A stretch of 64,000 nt of DNA from Antennarius striatus (GCF_040054535.1 NC_090780.1:14565001-14629000); one strand, 5' to 3'. Shown: positions 17,160 to 30,179, counted from the stretch's first letter. Translations and numbers: made by a program. The notes: generated from the letters alone by a model not told the origin.

Positions 17160-18280
17160 GAAATCACTGCTCCACATTACTGGAATCTGCAACATTGACT
17201 AAGGTAAGGACATCAATCAGGTGATCAATTTAAAATCTACACTTCCTTTTTCTTTGAATAAGCATTTAAGTGTGTTGTCTGGCTGTAATGACTGGAGCAG
17301 CGTGATTAGGATGCACTAATCATCTTGTTTATATAAGCTTGTTTCAATCCATATGAGGATATTCTCCAGATGTCACTGCTTTTTCCGTCACATCTTACAG
17401 AAGTACCAAACGTCAGGAAGTAATTTTTCATAGTTGGTGACCTTATTTAATAGTGCTGTTGTACAGCAAGATTAAAAACCCCTCTGACTTTTAGGGATTC
17501 ATTACATGGTTGAACTTTGATTCCAATGTAACGCACAAGGTTAAGTGCTGTACAAAACTCTAATGTGGATAGCTGTGAAATAAACAGCCACACAAAATTT
17601 AAAGACAGGGTCGGGCTTCCCCGGGCTTGTATGTTGACTCGAGTTCTCTGCCAGTTAATTTGTTAATTCAGATCGGATGTCATAAATGTGCTTGCAAAGG
17701 TTGTTTAAGAGATGCAGGAGATGTGAGGTGGAGAGGCAGGAGGTGAAGCATGAGAGGAGAGTGACACATGGTGCAATGTCGTGTAAATGTCAGTCTAATT
17801 CTGATATGCTAAATACCTGTGGAAGAGCGAGCTCTGGTCTGCCTTGTATGTTATCATTCACCTACAGAACATGGTGGATAAATGTGGAGTTAAGTGCAGT
17901 CCATCAAAGATATCGGACCGTTTAATGACGTCAAGTGCTCTTGTGTAAATGTGATGAGGCTGTTTGGGAAAACCGAGTGTTAAACGCGAGCAGTAAAAGC
18001 AGTAATTGCACCATCCAGTCAGGCTTGGCAGTGAGCCACTGTGACGCTTTGGAGGCTGATTTAAACTCATATCCTAGTTAAATTTAGGGCACACGCCTTC
18101 ACTTTTATTTCATTTACATAAAATGGACACACACACATATAAACACCCTCTGGCTACATGACACTTGGAGGTTAGGCAAAGGGGGAAGGACAGTGAGGAA
18201 GGACAGCAAACTGGAGCAGTAAGCACATTTCACCAGGGGGATACAGTTATACACACATACTGATTCCTCCCCCCTCCCCC

Positions 18281-18281
<1 letters not shown>
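17160..18281. other. Intergenic, no gene seen
   Basis: No supported coding sequence and no recognised repeat. Confidence 0.5.
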
Positions 18282-18374
<93 letters not shown>

Positions 18375-18383
18375 TCTCTCTCC
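18282..18383. repeat. (TC)n microsatellite
   Basis: A CT dinucleotide run of about 100 bases preceded by a C-rich patch at 18265-18280. A polypurine-polypyrimidine tract like this can form triplex DNA. Confidence 0.97.
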
Positions 18384-19258
18384 CTCGACTACAAGAATGC
18401 TCACCATTATATCTGAAAGAGTAATGCATTCTTCTCATCACCAGACCCACAGTCATTGTTACACCGAGGACATAACAATAAAGCTTCAATGATTGAAGTT
18501 TGAGGCCTCATTCATCTTTGTTTATTTACAGTACGTTGACTAAACATATTTCAGCATAGTAGCCATCCAGTGTGATTACAGTACCAGCGTTCTAAGGTCT
18601 ATATAACTAAAGTAAAGTGTGGCTTGTAGTCTCAAGCACCATTTAATGTAGTACAACCATAAGATTACTTCTACCATCATGTCTTTCTCTGATAGAAGGT
18701 CCAGGGCCTCCTGGACCTCCTGCTTTCTCCCCAGTTGGATGACATTTTTGGTTGATTTTCATCATCTCTGAATTAGCTGCTAACTGGGAGTAGCTGTTTT
18801 TTAAATCTTGATGTGAGTTGCATACTGTACATAATATATCACCAAAACATGAAATGTTAATCCTATCATGCAACAGGTTGATTTTGTTACATACAAATAT
18901 GACATAATTCTCAAGTTTCTTGTTCATGTGAATTTTGCCTGGATTTTTGTTTTTGTCTCAGACAATTAATAGATCATAAGAAAATACTTTCTACATAAAG
19001 TAAATAAAAACAAAAACTCATTTGATTTTATTTGTGATCCAGATCATCATCTAGACCCAGATATGTTTCAGTGTCAAGATTTTTGCTTCTAACTTCACAG
19101 AGATTGTGGCAATACTGACCAAATTATATACTGACATTAAGATGCAACTCATCTGGATTGAATGTTGTCCATCAGATAAACCAGACTGTTACATGTGGAA
19201 GGACTCGATAAAAATTCCTTAATGAACTAAGAAATGATAACCGACAGTGGTTCAGTCC
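18384..19258. other. Intergenic, no gene seen
   Basis: No gene supported. A 14-codon collagen-like string at about 18697-18740 is discussed as a finding. Confidence 0.5.
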
Positions 19259-19427
19259 ATGGGGGGCTTGGGGACCTCAGGGTTCCCATCCACTTCAAGA
19301 CAACAAATGGAGTGTGGACTGGTGTTTGGAGATGTGCCGGTTCACCTAATGTGTGAACTAACTGGCACCTCTGCTGAGATGCCCTTGAGCAAGGCATCAA
19401 ACCCCTAACAAGTGCTCATAGGGCTGG
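19259..19427 (+). repeat. Fragment of SINE-related teleost repeat
   Basis: The words tgctgagatgcccttgagca and aaggcatcaaacccctaac resemble the body of the SINE at 19860-20236, which has ctgccgaggcacccttgag in the same role. The (GT)n array follows directly, as it does in other copies of this repeat as I remember them. Confidence 0.5.
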
Positions 19428-19580
<153 letters not shown>

Positions 19581-19645
19581 GGTGGGTGTGTATGTGTTTA
19601 GGCCTATATGCGTGAAAATATTATTTGTGTGTTGTATAGTAATAG

Positions 19646-19751
19646 TAGAATAGAATAGAATAGAATAGAATAGAATAGAATAGAATAGAATAGAATAGAA
19701 TAGAATAGAATAGAATAGAATAGAATAGAACAGAATAGAATAGAATAGAAT
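19646..19751. repeat. (TAGAA)n pentanucleotide microsatellite
   Basis: About 21 copies of tagaa, nearly perfect, with one cagaa variant near 19731. Confidence 0.97.
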
Positions 19752-19859
19752 TAAGAATTAATAGAATTAAGTTTTTGTGAAACTGATATGGGTCTGTGAC
19801 AAATTTTTTTTAAATTTAATAAACTTTATGTTGGAAATGGAAAATATCTAGTCAATTTG

Positions 19860-20236
19860 GGGCGGCAGTGGCTCAGTGGTAAAGCGGGCAGTAGACTGGG
19901 TCATCCAATGCTCTGAGATCGGTGGTTTGATTCCAGCTCCTGCCCAAACAAAAAAACACCCGGAGGTGAGCTGACAGTGGGAGGTGACAGCTCACCTCCG
20001 ACTGCCGAGGCACCCTTGAGCGAGGCGCTGTCCCTCCTCACAAGCTGCTCATTTAGGCGCACCACGAAGGAGCTGCCCACCACTCTACCTCCCCTGCATA
20101 CTTACAGGCCCCCTTGTATGTGGTTGTGTGTATTACAGGGGCCTGTACACACTAATATGCATGCGTGTGATTGACTAACAAAAACTAAAGCGTGCGTTCT
20201 TAATTTCTCTTCGGGAATTGTAGCAGTGTATAAAAT
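19860..20236 (+). mobile_element. tRNA-derived SINE, copy 1, near full length
   Basis: The head carries an RNA polymerase III A box (tggctcagtggt, 19869-19880) and B box (ggtttgattcc, 19924-19934). The body holds a 13-bp-arm inverted repeat at 19961-20000, then tacctcccctgcatacttac and a tail ending near ttctcttcgggaattg and taaaataaaa. A second copy lies at 53583-53948 on the minus strand, and a 5'-truncated relative at 60068-60305. Confidence 0.75.
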
Positions 20237-22237
20237 AAAATTTTTCTTTCATCTTAAAGACAAATTTACATCAGACTAACCATTCGTCTCACTGTCAGCG
20301 AGTGCTTGCTCATGGGGAATTATTGGTATGTACTGTAGTATAAAGTTGGTCAAAACTTCTTCTGATGTAAAGTGACTTTAAATTCGATTGATACAAACAT
20401 TAATCCCAACTAGTGTCATTGTTGTATTCTGTTTTGGAATCCCCTTTTTTTGCCTCAGACACATGCTAAACTGTACTGACTTTTTTAAATTTGTGTCTGG
20501 ACCTGTCAGAAAATAGTGAGCTCAGTTAATTTCAGGGAATCATGCATCTTAAACTCATTTCATAGAAGATGAACCAGTGGAGATGGGAGTACATCTCTGT
20601 TAACTCGCTGTGTAGACATAACTCTTCAGCAGATTATAGACAGACCAACTCTGTATCATTCTGTGTTGGTCCTTTTGGAAATGCATCATTATTAGTGTTA
20701 TGTCTGTCATATAAAAGTCTCTAAAGACAACAATCGGGTCCTATTTCTATTTCATCTTACCACCACATTTCCAAGAAGGATTTCGGATCCATTTCAAAGT
20801 CGTTTTCCTAGAGAGCATCATCTGTTTTGTGCTTCTTTATTCACCTGGAGGATAAAATCACCAACCACATTCTTTATTAGACAATACACTTAAGTGCATC
20901 CTTTGAAGATTTATTAATTAAGATTTTCTTGATAAATCCCTGTTTGTGTTCTTGCGTGGTAAATTGCAGTGTGTGATATGATCTGTTTCTGGATTCAGAG
21001 GACAGAGTGCAGATCTCTAATAGAGCTGACTCCCCTGGTGCCTTCATTAGCCTGATTATTCACATCCAAACAGTCTCTACCAACCAGCTCACATGGAAAT
21101 AGGTGAACTCGATTCAGGCCTCACTCAATATTATCTGTTTCGTTCCATCCCTACTTTGTGCACCCTTTCTGTTAAATGGATGGTTAACCATTACATTGCA
21201 AGACATTTTTTAACAGGAAGACACGTCAATCACTTCAGATTACCAGGTTCTTGTCTGCTGTGAGGAGACGTGTTGGACTGAGATTGAACAGAACCGCACT
21301 GCCCCCTGGTGGTGAATGTGTCTAACTGCATTTAAAGCACAGCACAGATGAACATGTTGCTGTTCGGTGATACTATTAAACAATATTCTGTAAAAGAGAT
21401 CATTATCCAAGGACAATATGATTTTTTTTTCCAGCTTCAATTGAATAAATTTTTTTTCACTGGTTCTTTCTTAAGCATCACACGCTTTGTTGATCAGTTG
21501 TAAATACACAGTCACTTCGTGTGGTATGTAACAGAAGAGATCCTGCCATTGTCACCCTTCACCCATCAGGATTAGTGAGGTAATGCAACCACCCTGACAC
21601 TGAGCTCTGATCTGCTGCTTAATACTTTTTATCCCAAATAATACAGTCAGGCTTGCATGATTTGTGCTCTTCCACAGACAAATATACACATATGATTACT
21701 AAATCCCGAACACAAGTACATTTATATTATAGTGGTTATGTAAATAATATTCAGAAAATGGATGGATGATGAAATAAATGGTTTTTATAGTTTGCAAATT
21801 ATTCCTCATTCTTTCCATCCATCCTTTTTCTTGTAGACAAGAGACAATCAAGAGGTGGAGTACACCCTGGATGAGATGGCAGCTCATCATGGGCCACACA
21901 AAAGAAAAACCCCCCCACACAAACACATGCACACTCACATGCACACACACGCACACACGCACACACACAATAGGACAATTCAGTAATTCAATAGAACATT
22001 ATCAAAATGTTCTTGTCAAACCCAAAGGAATATCTATTGCAGAAAATTCTCTTAGACACGTTTCTATCAATTGTTTATCAGACATTATAATGAGGAATGT
22101 TTCACTCATCCAGTGTTGAGTGTGTCCTAACTGAGGAGAGTCTGGGCCTTCTAAGACCAAGATGCCCCATTTTTATCATTCATCTTGACCCTCCAGAGTA
22201 AGTCGATGGCTTCTCTTGTTGTAGTGCAAATGCTGTA

Positions 22238-22239
<2 letters not shown>
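20237..22239. other. Intergenic with a candidate CTCF site and a short CA run
   Basis: No gene is supported. A short mixed CA/CACG run lies at 21920-21970. The only strong motif is the CTCF-like site at 21296-21314, listed separately. Confidence 0.5.
21296..21314 (-). promoter_or_regulatory. Candidate CTCF binding site
   Basis: On the minus strand the sequence reads caccaccagggggcagtgc, which fits the vertebrate CTCF core CCASYAGRKGGC at every position and continues into the usual RSY. It lies about 2.4 kb beyond the 3' end of neurod4. Only the motif is seen; occupancy is inferred. Confidence 0.55.

Positions 22240-22310
<71 letters not shown>
22240..22310. repeat. (CA)n microsatellite
   Basis: Pure CA run of about 70 bases followed by a short gagagata stretch. 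Confidence 0.98.
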
Positions 22311-22312
<2 letters not shown>

Positions 22313-22824
22313 AGAGATAGAGAGAGAGAAAGGGGGTGGCTTATACTAATCCTTGTGAAAACAGAGTGATATATTACTTCCAGTGTGGGTCAAGGGGGGG
22401 TTGTTCATCAGCATGTTTATCAGGATTATGAGACTTTTGTCCATAACACAACCTCGAACATTGTACTTAACAAACACACACTGCTCTAGATAAAATGATG
22501 CAGTGAACATTGTGCAGAAATACACAGGGATAAGATCACCAGCAAAAAGATGATAGAACTGACAACCATTCCCACCATCAAGTCACGACCTACGGTGACA
22601 TTTGACCCTCTTGAACTGACCTCTCTGTGGGTGGCCCCCAGCCTGAACCATGAATCAACAGCAGTGGCTGCTCTTTAGTTTAGAGATTTGTTATTTTTTA
22701 TTGTCGTCTCCACTTTTCTTCTAGACTGGAGTTATTCTATTTTCATTTACTTTTTCATTATTTTCTGTCTTTTTTATTTTTTGTCACTTTTATCTTTTTC
22801 CATTGCTTTTCAATGATTATCTAT

Positions 22825-22949
<125 letters not shown>

Positions 22950-23567
22950 TGAACAAAAACAAGAAGAACCAAGGACTTGTTCAGTTTTTAATGTTTTCAA
23001 AAAAAAGAAAAGATAAAAATAAAAACAACAAGAACAATTACTCACAAATGCAAAACGAGTGAAATTAAGTCATCTTTCCTTGTGAATGACATTGCTTCTT
23101 CAACTCTATATGTCAGTCCCCTTTTATTTTCCCTTTTCCTTACAAGACAAAACACCTTCAAAAGATCACCTACATTGTGCACCTACAGTATGTTAGACAA
23201 GAGAAGTAAATGAGATAAACTATCAGTCTAAGCAGCAAACAGAGGACATGACCACAAATATATATACAAAAGGAAAACCAGACACTCACCTGCACGTCAG
23301 AACAAACCCCATATACACTATGTTAAATTAAATAATAAATAAGAATACCTTTTAAGTTCATGTAACATATCTGTTGTCACCAAAGCAAAATAACAAGTGC
23401 TCTTGTCACAGTAACAGGACAGCTGGTCAAAACAGCCAAAGCAACATTTACTGTTGCCAAATCATTTGGTTTTATCTCCTTAAAGAAAATCTAGGACAAA
23501 TACATTTAGATTTTAAAAATGTTCAGAAGTGCTAGTCTAACTTCAGCAGACATTTAAGGGAAAATGC

Positions 23568-23573
23568 TTTATT
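23568..23573 (-). terminator. neurod4: Candidate poly(A) signal of neurod4
   Basis: AATAAA on the minus strand, 115 bases after the neurod4 stop codon. It implies a short 3' UTR; other signals further on are possible. Confidence 0.45.
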
Positions 23574-23687
23574 CTATCGTTCTACTTGCAGACTGTTTAC
23601 TGAAGTAAAAAAACCTTATCCTTCAGTCCAGCAAACATCAGTGCTCACAAAGACCATCAGTCTGGTTCTATGTCCCCCTTATTTGTC

Positions 23688-24671
23688 TTAGTCTCTGTAA
23701 ATGGAAGTTATCTGTCGGGGCGGAATGTGTGGTGGATGGTAGGAGTCATATGGAGCCTCTAAGTGAACGTCATACCCGGTCTGAGTCTGATACAGGTCTT
23801 TGTCCACGGGGGAGTCGGAGTAGTGGTGTGGTGGATAGGTGGGTGAAGGCTCCTGTTTCGGCACCAGATTGCTACTGATGCTCAGAGGTGGTGTCGGGGG
23901 CCCGTCGTATGGAGGCGTACCCACCCCTCCAGCGCTGTAATCGTTTGGTGAGTGAGTCTCGTACACTGCTTTCATTGCCCTCAGGTGAAGCAGGTGAGCA
24001 GAGTCAAAGCTCCCGTATGGTGGACTCGGTAGCCCTGGAGACGAGTAGCTCACGATGCCACCAAGAGGAGTGTGTGCCACTCGGACTCTGTGTCGGTCCT
24101 CGGCCCGTATTCCACCACCAGGAGCGGCTCCCAGCTGCATGCACCCAGCCACCAGGTTGGTGGTGGGTTGTGAGAGGCCCTTACACAGCGTTTCCATGAA
24201 GGCCCTGCTCTCTGTGGAGACGCCACCCTCCAGGGCCTCGGACAGAGCACAGATGTAGTTGCGAGCCAGCCGTAACGTCTCAATCTTTGACAGTTTCTGT
24301 GTTTTGGAGTGGCAGGGCATGATGCAGCGCAGGTTCTCCAATGCATCGTTCAAACCGTGCATTCGTGAGCGCTCCCTCGCGTTGGCTTTCACACGCCTCG
24401 CGCGGAATCGCTCCTGGCGAGCCTTGGTCATCCGCTTTTTCTTAGGGCCTCGTCGTTTGGACTCATTTTTGTGCTCCTCTCCTTCCTCCTCCTCATCTTC
24501 TTCAGCATCCTCACTTCCTGTCTGTAGTGGCTGGTGGCTCACTTCACCTGGTCTGTAAGGCTGGGAGGAGGCCGACACGTCTCCATCAGGTGAGCTCACA
24601 TCTCCATCCAGCCAATGAAGAGGACTGACCTCCTCTCCCTCACCTTGTCGCACATATGGCTTAATCATCAT
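23688..24671 (-). CDS. neurod4: Neuronal differentiation factor 4 (bHLH transcription factor)
   Basis: This 327-residue protein is a NeuroD-family activator that binds E boxes as a heterodimer with E proteins in neuronal precursors. An acidic run (about 54-67) precedes the family's [13 protein letters not shown] basic stretch. The bHLH spans about 91-147, with [35 protein letters not shown] and NYICALSE. Paralogue-specific words identify NeuroD4 rather than NeuroD1, 2 or 6: [34 protein letters not shown] and PYDSYHP. A splice acceptor (tttctag) ends at 24678, six bases before the first ATG, matching the family plan of a non-coding exon 1 plus one coding exon; I could not locate exon 1. The first of two adjacent ATGs is used; the second differs by one residue. 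Two residues are unusual: cysteine at 116, where family members have Arg or Lys, and cysteine at 141, where NeuroD and neurogenin proteins have Trp. Confidence 0.95.
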   Translation of the reverse strand: MMIKPYVRQGEGEEVSPLHWLDGDVSSPDGDVSASSQPYRPGEVSHQPLQTGSEDAEEDEEEEGEEHKNESKRRGPKKKRMTKARQERFRARRVKANARERSRMHGLNDALENLRCIMPCHSKTQKLSKIETLRLARNYICALSEALEGGVSTESRAFMETLCKGLSQPTTNLVAGCMQLGAAPGGGIRAEDRHRVRVAHTPLGGIVSYSSPGLPSPPYGSFDSAHLLHLRAMKAVYETHSPNDYSAGGVGTPPYDGPPTPPLSISSNLVPKQEPSPTYPPHHYSDSPVDKDLYQTQTGYDVHLEAPYDSYHPPHIPPRQITSIYRD

Positions 24672-24677
24672 AGTAAT

Positions 24678-26665
24678 CTAGAAACAGAAATATCTTTGTT
24701 CAATGTTTGTGCAGCTGCTGACAGGTATACAAACTTCACAAAATTTCACAAATTAATTCACAAATAATATGGCCGTGATGCTCCTTCAGTGATTTTATCC
24801 ACAGACAAAATTCTCTATTTTTCTATACTGTCTTTCCTGTCTTTGAAATGTGTTAATATCCAAAAACTCAATAATATCATGTGTGAATGCATCTTGTTTT
24901 AATAACATTGGAGGAACTGATATAGCCTTGTCTGTATGAAGGGCAAATTCTTCATTGCCTTTAATTATTATCAATATAGTATAGAACAAATTTCTTAGAT
25001 AGGTCTTGCTGTGGAAATCAACATCATTTAAGTTTAATTAAATAGTTTCAGTCCTCACTTACGCTTACAATCTACTAATACACTAATATCAAGCTGTCTA
25101 CTATTGAAGTCTATAAAGTTTACAACATTCCTATTTTATGCAGCTCCTCCACTTATCATAGAACGTGCTGTGCTTTAACCACCTCTAACAGTTTCTCTGC
25201 AAATGCATTTTTACATGAAAATTAATTAAACTTTAACAAATATTATGTCTTGATGTACAACAAACTGTTCACAGAAACAACAGTCCATACAATGATCCAT
25301 GGAAAAAAAGCATCATTGATATTAGTTAATCAGGTGATGTTCCAATGTTGGGAATAATCAACTTTTCATATTTAAGTTTTCTATTTAAAAAATTCTTACA
25401 AAAAGGTTTTACATGTTGAGTTTCTTAACATGCATTTTAAGATTTACTTCCTTTTATAATCTTACTGAGGTCAAGCCCTCTTTATGTTCTCTGGGAATTT
25501 AGGGATTTCTCAAACCACATATTACTTTATCTTCTTTAATAAAATGTGATTAGGCTTGGGCAGTATATGTGGAAAATTAAGAATGCAAAAGAAAAAAAAC
25601 CTGGAAGAAATTTTGAGTCATTCTTTGCAATTGCTGGTTAAAGTTTAAGAGAAAGGTTAAGAGGAGAATCATAGATATGCATAGCATTTATATATCTAAA
25701 TAAGTGATCACACACCACTGAATATCGATAAGCTAATGATAGTATGATATAATAAAGGTATAATGGTATGATATGGTTGTCAACTAACAGTCCAGACCAA
25801 CAGTTCAGCACCGGACAGTTCCTCCGCTCTGGACCAGGAGTTCCAGCCTGACTGGGAAAATCACTCGGAGGGAAGAGAAGACAGAAGATTTCTTTGTGGA
25901 GATAAAGTATTTGTATGTTCATCATTGTATTATCTATTTCTACTTTTTTCTCCCCATCTACCCCCTCATGCAGGGTAATCCCCGTCACTTTGTGAACTGG
26001 TAATAATAAATCACCGACAGGACTTCAATCTGGGGCATCGCAGGATTTACTGCGTGGATGAAGCGACGACCATGGGATTAAATGAAAGATCGACTTCCCT
26101 AGATCAGTGACAGACAGCTCAGGCTGAACTGAAGTCAGACACTCCCAGACCACATACTAATATCCACGCACAAATTGCTAAAACATACAAAAAGATGATT
26201 TCAAATATGTTTGGTTTTTTAAAAGAATTTTCCGACGTATAAATCATATGGTAATTTAAGGTGTTTTATTTCGACAGCAAAGCTGCAAAACAGAAATTAA
26301 ATAAGGATTTATCTGTGGAGCCCGCTATTTTCCTCTGATTAACTTGAACACACAGGAAAAAGGCGCAGTTTAAATGTTTCACAAACTTTTTCAAACATAC
26401 CCGTGCTGATGCGTCCCGGGCTTCCTCGGAAAGTTTGACCGTCTGTCTCGGCTCGGTTTCCGTCCACTGTCACACCGCAGTGAAGTTGCGTGTCCTGTGT
26501 CCTGAGCTGTTCCACAGTCCTGTCGTGGGTCACTGTGGACTCTCGTGTCTTTAACCTCCACGCTGAAGCTCCTCCTCCTCCTCCTCTCATGAGATTTTTG
26601 TTGACGTGCTCGAGTTTGCGCGTGGCCGACTCGTGGCTCGAATCCCTTGAGTTTAGATCGTCTGC

Positions 26666-26745
<80 letters not shown>

Positions 26746-28799
26746 TGTGTGTGTGTGTGTGTGTCTGTGTGTGCGTGTTGGAGGGGCCCACTGGCCTTTG
26801 TTGCGTCGTGCGGGTGGCCGCCAAATCCGCGGCACGTTTGCATTGAGCGGAGCAGAGACGCGCTCAGCCGGCTGAGCCTAACTGTGTGTGACAGCTTGAA
26901 GTTGCCAGTGAGCAGGTGTTTGCTCCGTCCAGCCATCCATCGCTCTGCACCGCGGAGACAGGCTGTTGAACAAGTTCATTTTACCCATGAGGCATATCTG
27001 ACCAGATCTAGGTTCGCTCACATGAGGTGTGCGCTTATAAGCCTCACCGTCTGAGGGATTCATTATGGCTCCTTCTCTCCTGCACAACGTTGGTCCTGAA
27101 CTCACACAGAATGAATGCTTTAGCAGGACTTGTTCTGTAGTACTGAGCTGTGGTTGAAGAAATAAAAAGATTATTTAAATAGAGTACATTTCAGATGCAA
27201 CAATAATCAACTTACTGTAATTAAAAGTTGATACTCTATTTGATGTCTATTTCCTACTTTACAGGGGCTGGAGTAATGGGTCCACTCAGACCTAATGGGC
27301 TTCATTCAGAAGTGAAGTTGTAGAAGAACCTGAATGTAAACTCACATTAATTCACATTTAAATCTTAAATGTTGTAGAGATTCAGATGATACAATGAAAC
27401 GATTAAAAGCTTAAACTGTTTTATTCTAGGTGAGTTATGAAACTTGAATAAAAAATAAATAAATGAATAAATAAAATAAAATTGCAGTAATTTGTCAAGC
27501 AGAAATATTATGTTGTTGCTTGTAATACCTAATGAGGGAGCAGCGAATTAAAGAATATGTGAGATGATATAAGGAGTATGGCATGAGGCTTGAGGTGGGT
27601 AACCAGGTCATCTGCACATCCAAACTGTTTTTTTTTTTTAATTTGATGAATTTTTGAATAATGCAGACCTACAACCAGGGATTGCGTCTGTCCTATTTAA
27701 CTCTTGCTAATTGGACAGTTTATGAAAGAAAAAATATGTTTATCTTATTTTAGGGGCTTGAGGTGTATTCCATCTTGGTAAATGCTTCTGCTTCTGCTTT
27801 TGTTTTTTTTGTTTTTTGGTTGTTTTATTTTTCTTTTTGCTCTTTTATCATTTCATTTTCAGTTTAACACAAATACTGTATAGCACTTTTCTTACTGTAA
27901 GTCTTTTCGGGTGTACTGCAGTATCTATGCCATGACGTCCCCAGGTCCCTCATTGCTGACCGCACATGATGAAGTAATACTGCAGATGGTCTCTTAAACA
28001 TATCTCTTATTTTAACAGCCTGTGGCTCAGATGCTCATCCATCCTCCTCTGGCTGCTTAGCTTGCTCAGCCTGTTCATTACTCAGAGGACACTGTTCACC
28101 TCTCCCTCTCTAGGTACATTTATGTCACATGAATTTAGCTTACAATAATGAAAAAAAATTGTAGGACAAATAAAACTTCACTCCAGCAGACACACAAACA
28201 TCCCCTTCCTCTCAATCCCTGGGTTTAATTTGTGATTGGGGGTTTTGTCCATCTGTTACACTTGACGTCCACAGAGATCCAACAGTGTCACAGCATACCA
28301 TATTGTGTGAATTTTAGTCTGTGGGGTTTTTGTGTGTTCATGGTAGGAGACCTATGTGGATTGTATTAGTCGTGAACTTTTCTTTTCTCCCTGCAATTCC
28401 CAGCAGATTTTGGATATGCTTCTATGCAACAATATGAAAGGTCACTCAAATGAACCTAAATTCTATATCTCATTCTGCATTTTTCTGAGTCCACTCCAAA
28501 GTTCAAGTCATTGGTAACAGCAATAACAATAAGGTCATCAATATGCTTGGAAAGCATGCAAAATACTCCAGAGAATGAATGTTGCTCTGTATTTCATGGT
28601 TCCCCTTCAACTTTAGAAACGGCCTGCATCTAAGCCAAACTTGAACCTCCGGCCCAGGATCGACCCTGGGGAGAGAGGGGTGATGTTGACCATGTGTCTT
28701 CTCGCTAACCATCTCACTGATAGACTCTACTACTGAGCAAAATAGACAGACTCCTCCGCCTGAACCCCCAAACTCCATTAACCCTTCCATAAGCCCTCG
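24678..28799. other. neurod4 upstream region (intron 1, promoter, microsatellite)
   Basis: Upstream of minus-strand neurod4. It should contain intron 1, the non-coding first exon and the promoter. A GC-richer zone at about 26390-27060, split by the GT array, is the most promoter-like part. I could not fix a TATA box or a first-exon donor with confidence. No other gene is supported here. Confidence 0.4.
26665..26776. repeat. (GT)n array with gcgt interruptions
   Basis: GT run with a gcgtgcgtgcgtgcgt block at about 26727-26746, within the GC-richer zone upstream of neurod4. Confidence 0.96.
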
Positions 28800-29160
28800 G
28801 CTGGCCCCCCGTTGTGCATGCTCATTGGCTGACCGCCTTCAGGCGTCCCTTTTCCACGGGCCTATTGTTTGGTTCCATAAGCAGCTTTGTTCCTGCATGT
28901 GCAGCTGGGTTAGCCCGCGCAGCCATTAGCCACAACACGCTAAAGGGAGCGCAGGATAATATAATTACAAAACAAAAGTCAGGTGGCTCACGAGATCTGC
29001 AAGGAGGAGCCCATTTGGGGGAGATGTGAGGACACGCTGGCGGGTGGCCAGCAATAATTCGATTATGAAGTTGTGTGAGTGACAAAAAAAAAACAATTGA
29101 GTCTTTTCTTTCTTTTATTTGCCCCACTGTGATTTAATTTGATTCCATGGGGGCTTTAAT
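28800..29160. promoter_or_regulatory. Candidate conserved non-coding element or enhancer
   Basis: A 360-base stretch of mixed composition without simple repeats, about 4 kb upstream of the neurod4 coding exon. It contains E boxes (cagctg near 28900, caggtg near 28981), a homeodomain-like ataattcg, a POU-like gcatgctcat near 28818 and an inverted CCAAT word (attgg) directly after it. The density of motifs suggests regulation, but conservation cannot be tested here. Confidence 0.25.
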
Positions 29161-29551
29161 AAAGAGGGCAGTGTGAAAAGAGAGAAGATTTACTCTTCTA
29201 ATTTCAAGAGTCACCAGCTCAGAAAATGTAATATAGTCTGACAAAATAGTGAATTCTTCCCTGGGCTAAAGTTATTGTCATGTTTCTGTAACACTTTGAC
29301 TATATGTGAGGCTTAAATAAAATTAATGACTGAAGGCTGCGGTATTCCCGTGAACTGGCTGTTCTTGTGCTCTTGTTTTGCATGAACGCACAGAGACTGG
29401 TGGACAAAAGGCTCAGTGGCAGATCCATCTCCTGTAATACTTTCTTCAAACAGAGCTGCAAGTGTGTCCCCCTGTTCCGTCGTCAGACCAGAATTTATCC
29501 TGTTAGTCACCCTAGATGAGTGAAAGAGTAAAATCAACCCCCATACCAGCT

Positions 29552-29552
<1 letters not shown>

Positions 29553-29637
<85 letters not shown>
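29553..29637. repeat. (CA)n microsatellite
   Basis: Pure CA run of about 84 bases. The surrounding interval 29161-30173 holds no gene I can support. Confidence 0.98.
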
Positions 29638-30037
29638 CTTTATGGACAGCTGATAAGAAGAAGTTTAGCTGGTGGCTACTGTTTGAAGCAGGTCAAGCAG
29701 AACTGGATCTGTTAATGTCTTTTTGTTTCTATAGTTCATTCTGCAAAAGACTGCATTTTCGTTTTGTTTAGCAGTTTTATGAGACAATAACCAATTGTGT
29801 CAGATGCACACATGCTCGTACCGCTGAAGGGTTGGGGTCAGTATTGTGCCCACTCAGGGTATGTAAAAACCCATTTTTTTGCTCCATTAGGCACAGTCTG
29901 AGGATGCCCCTGCAGAGCGCCACATTCTTTTGCTCTCTAAGTTTTCTCAATAAGGGCACACAGCTGATTAACCCATTCTGATTTACTAGTTTACTCATAT
30001 AAATGGACATGCATGTGCCCAAATGGGCCATGACAAA

Positions 30038-30095
30038 GACACACACACACACACACACGCACGCACGCACGCACACACGCACACACACACACACG
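30038..30095. repeat. (CA)n array with (CG)-containing interruptions
   Basis: CA run broken by a cgcacgcacgcacgcac block near 30058-30074. Confidence 0.95.
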
Positions 30096-30173
30096 CTAAA
30101 CAAGAGGTACTTAAGTATTTTTGCTCTGACTTTTTTAGAATGCTTTATTGTGTAATTTACAAAACCACTGACA

Positions 30174-30179
30174 TTTATT
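30174..30179 (-). terminator. endou: Candidate poly(A) signal of endou
   Basis: AATAAA on the minus strand 128 bases after the endou stop codon. A second AATAAA lies at 30144-30149. Confidence 0.45.

Noticed and set aside
28645..28745. tRNA-like SINE head on the minus strand (ggtcgatcctgg and tggttagcg words)
   Set aside because: The B-box word is imperfect, spacing is loose and no SINE body follows that I recognise.
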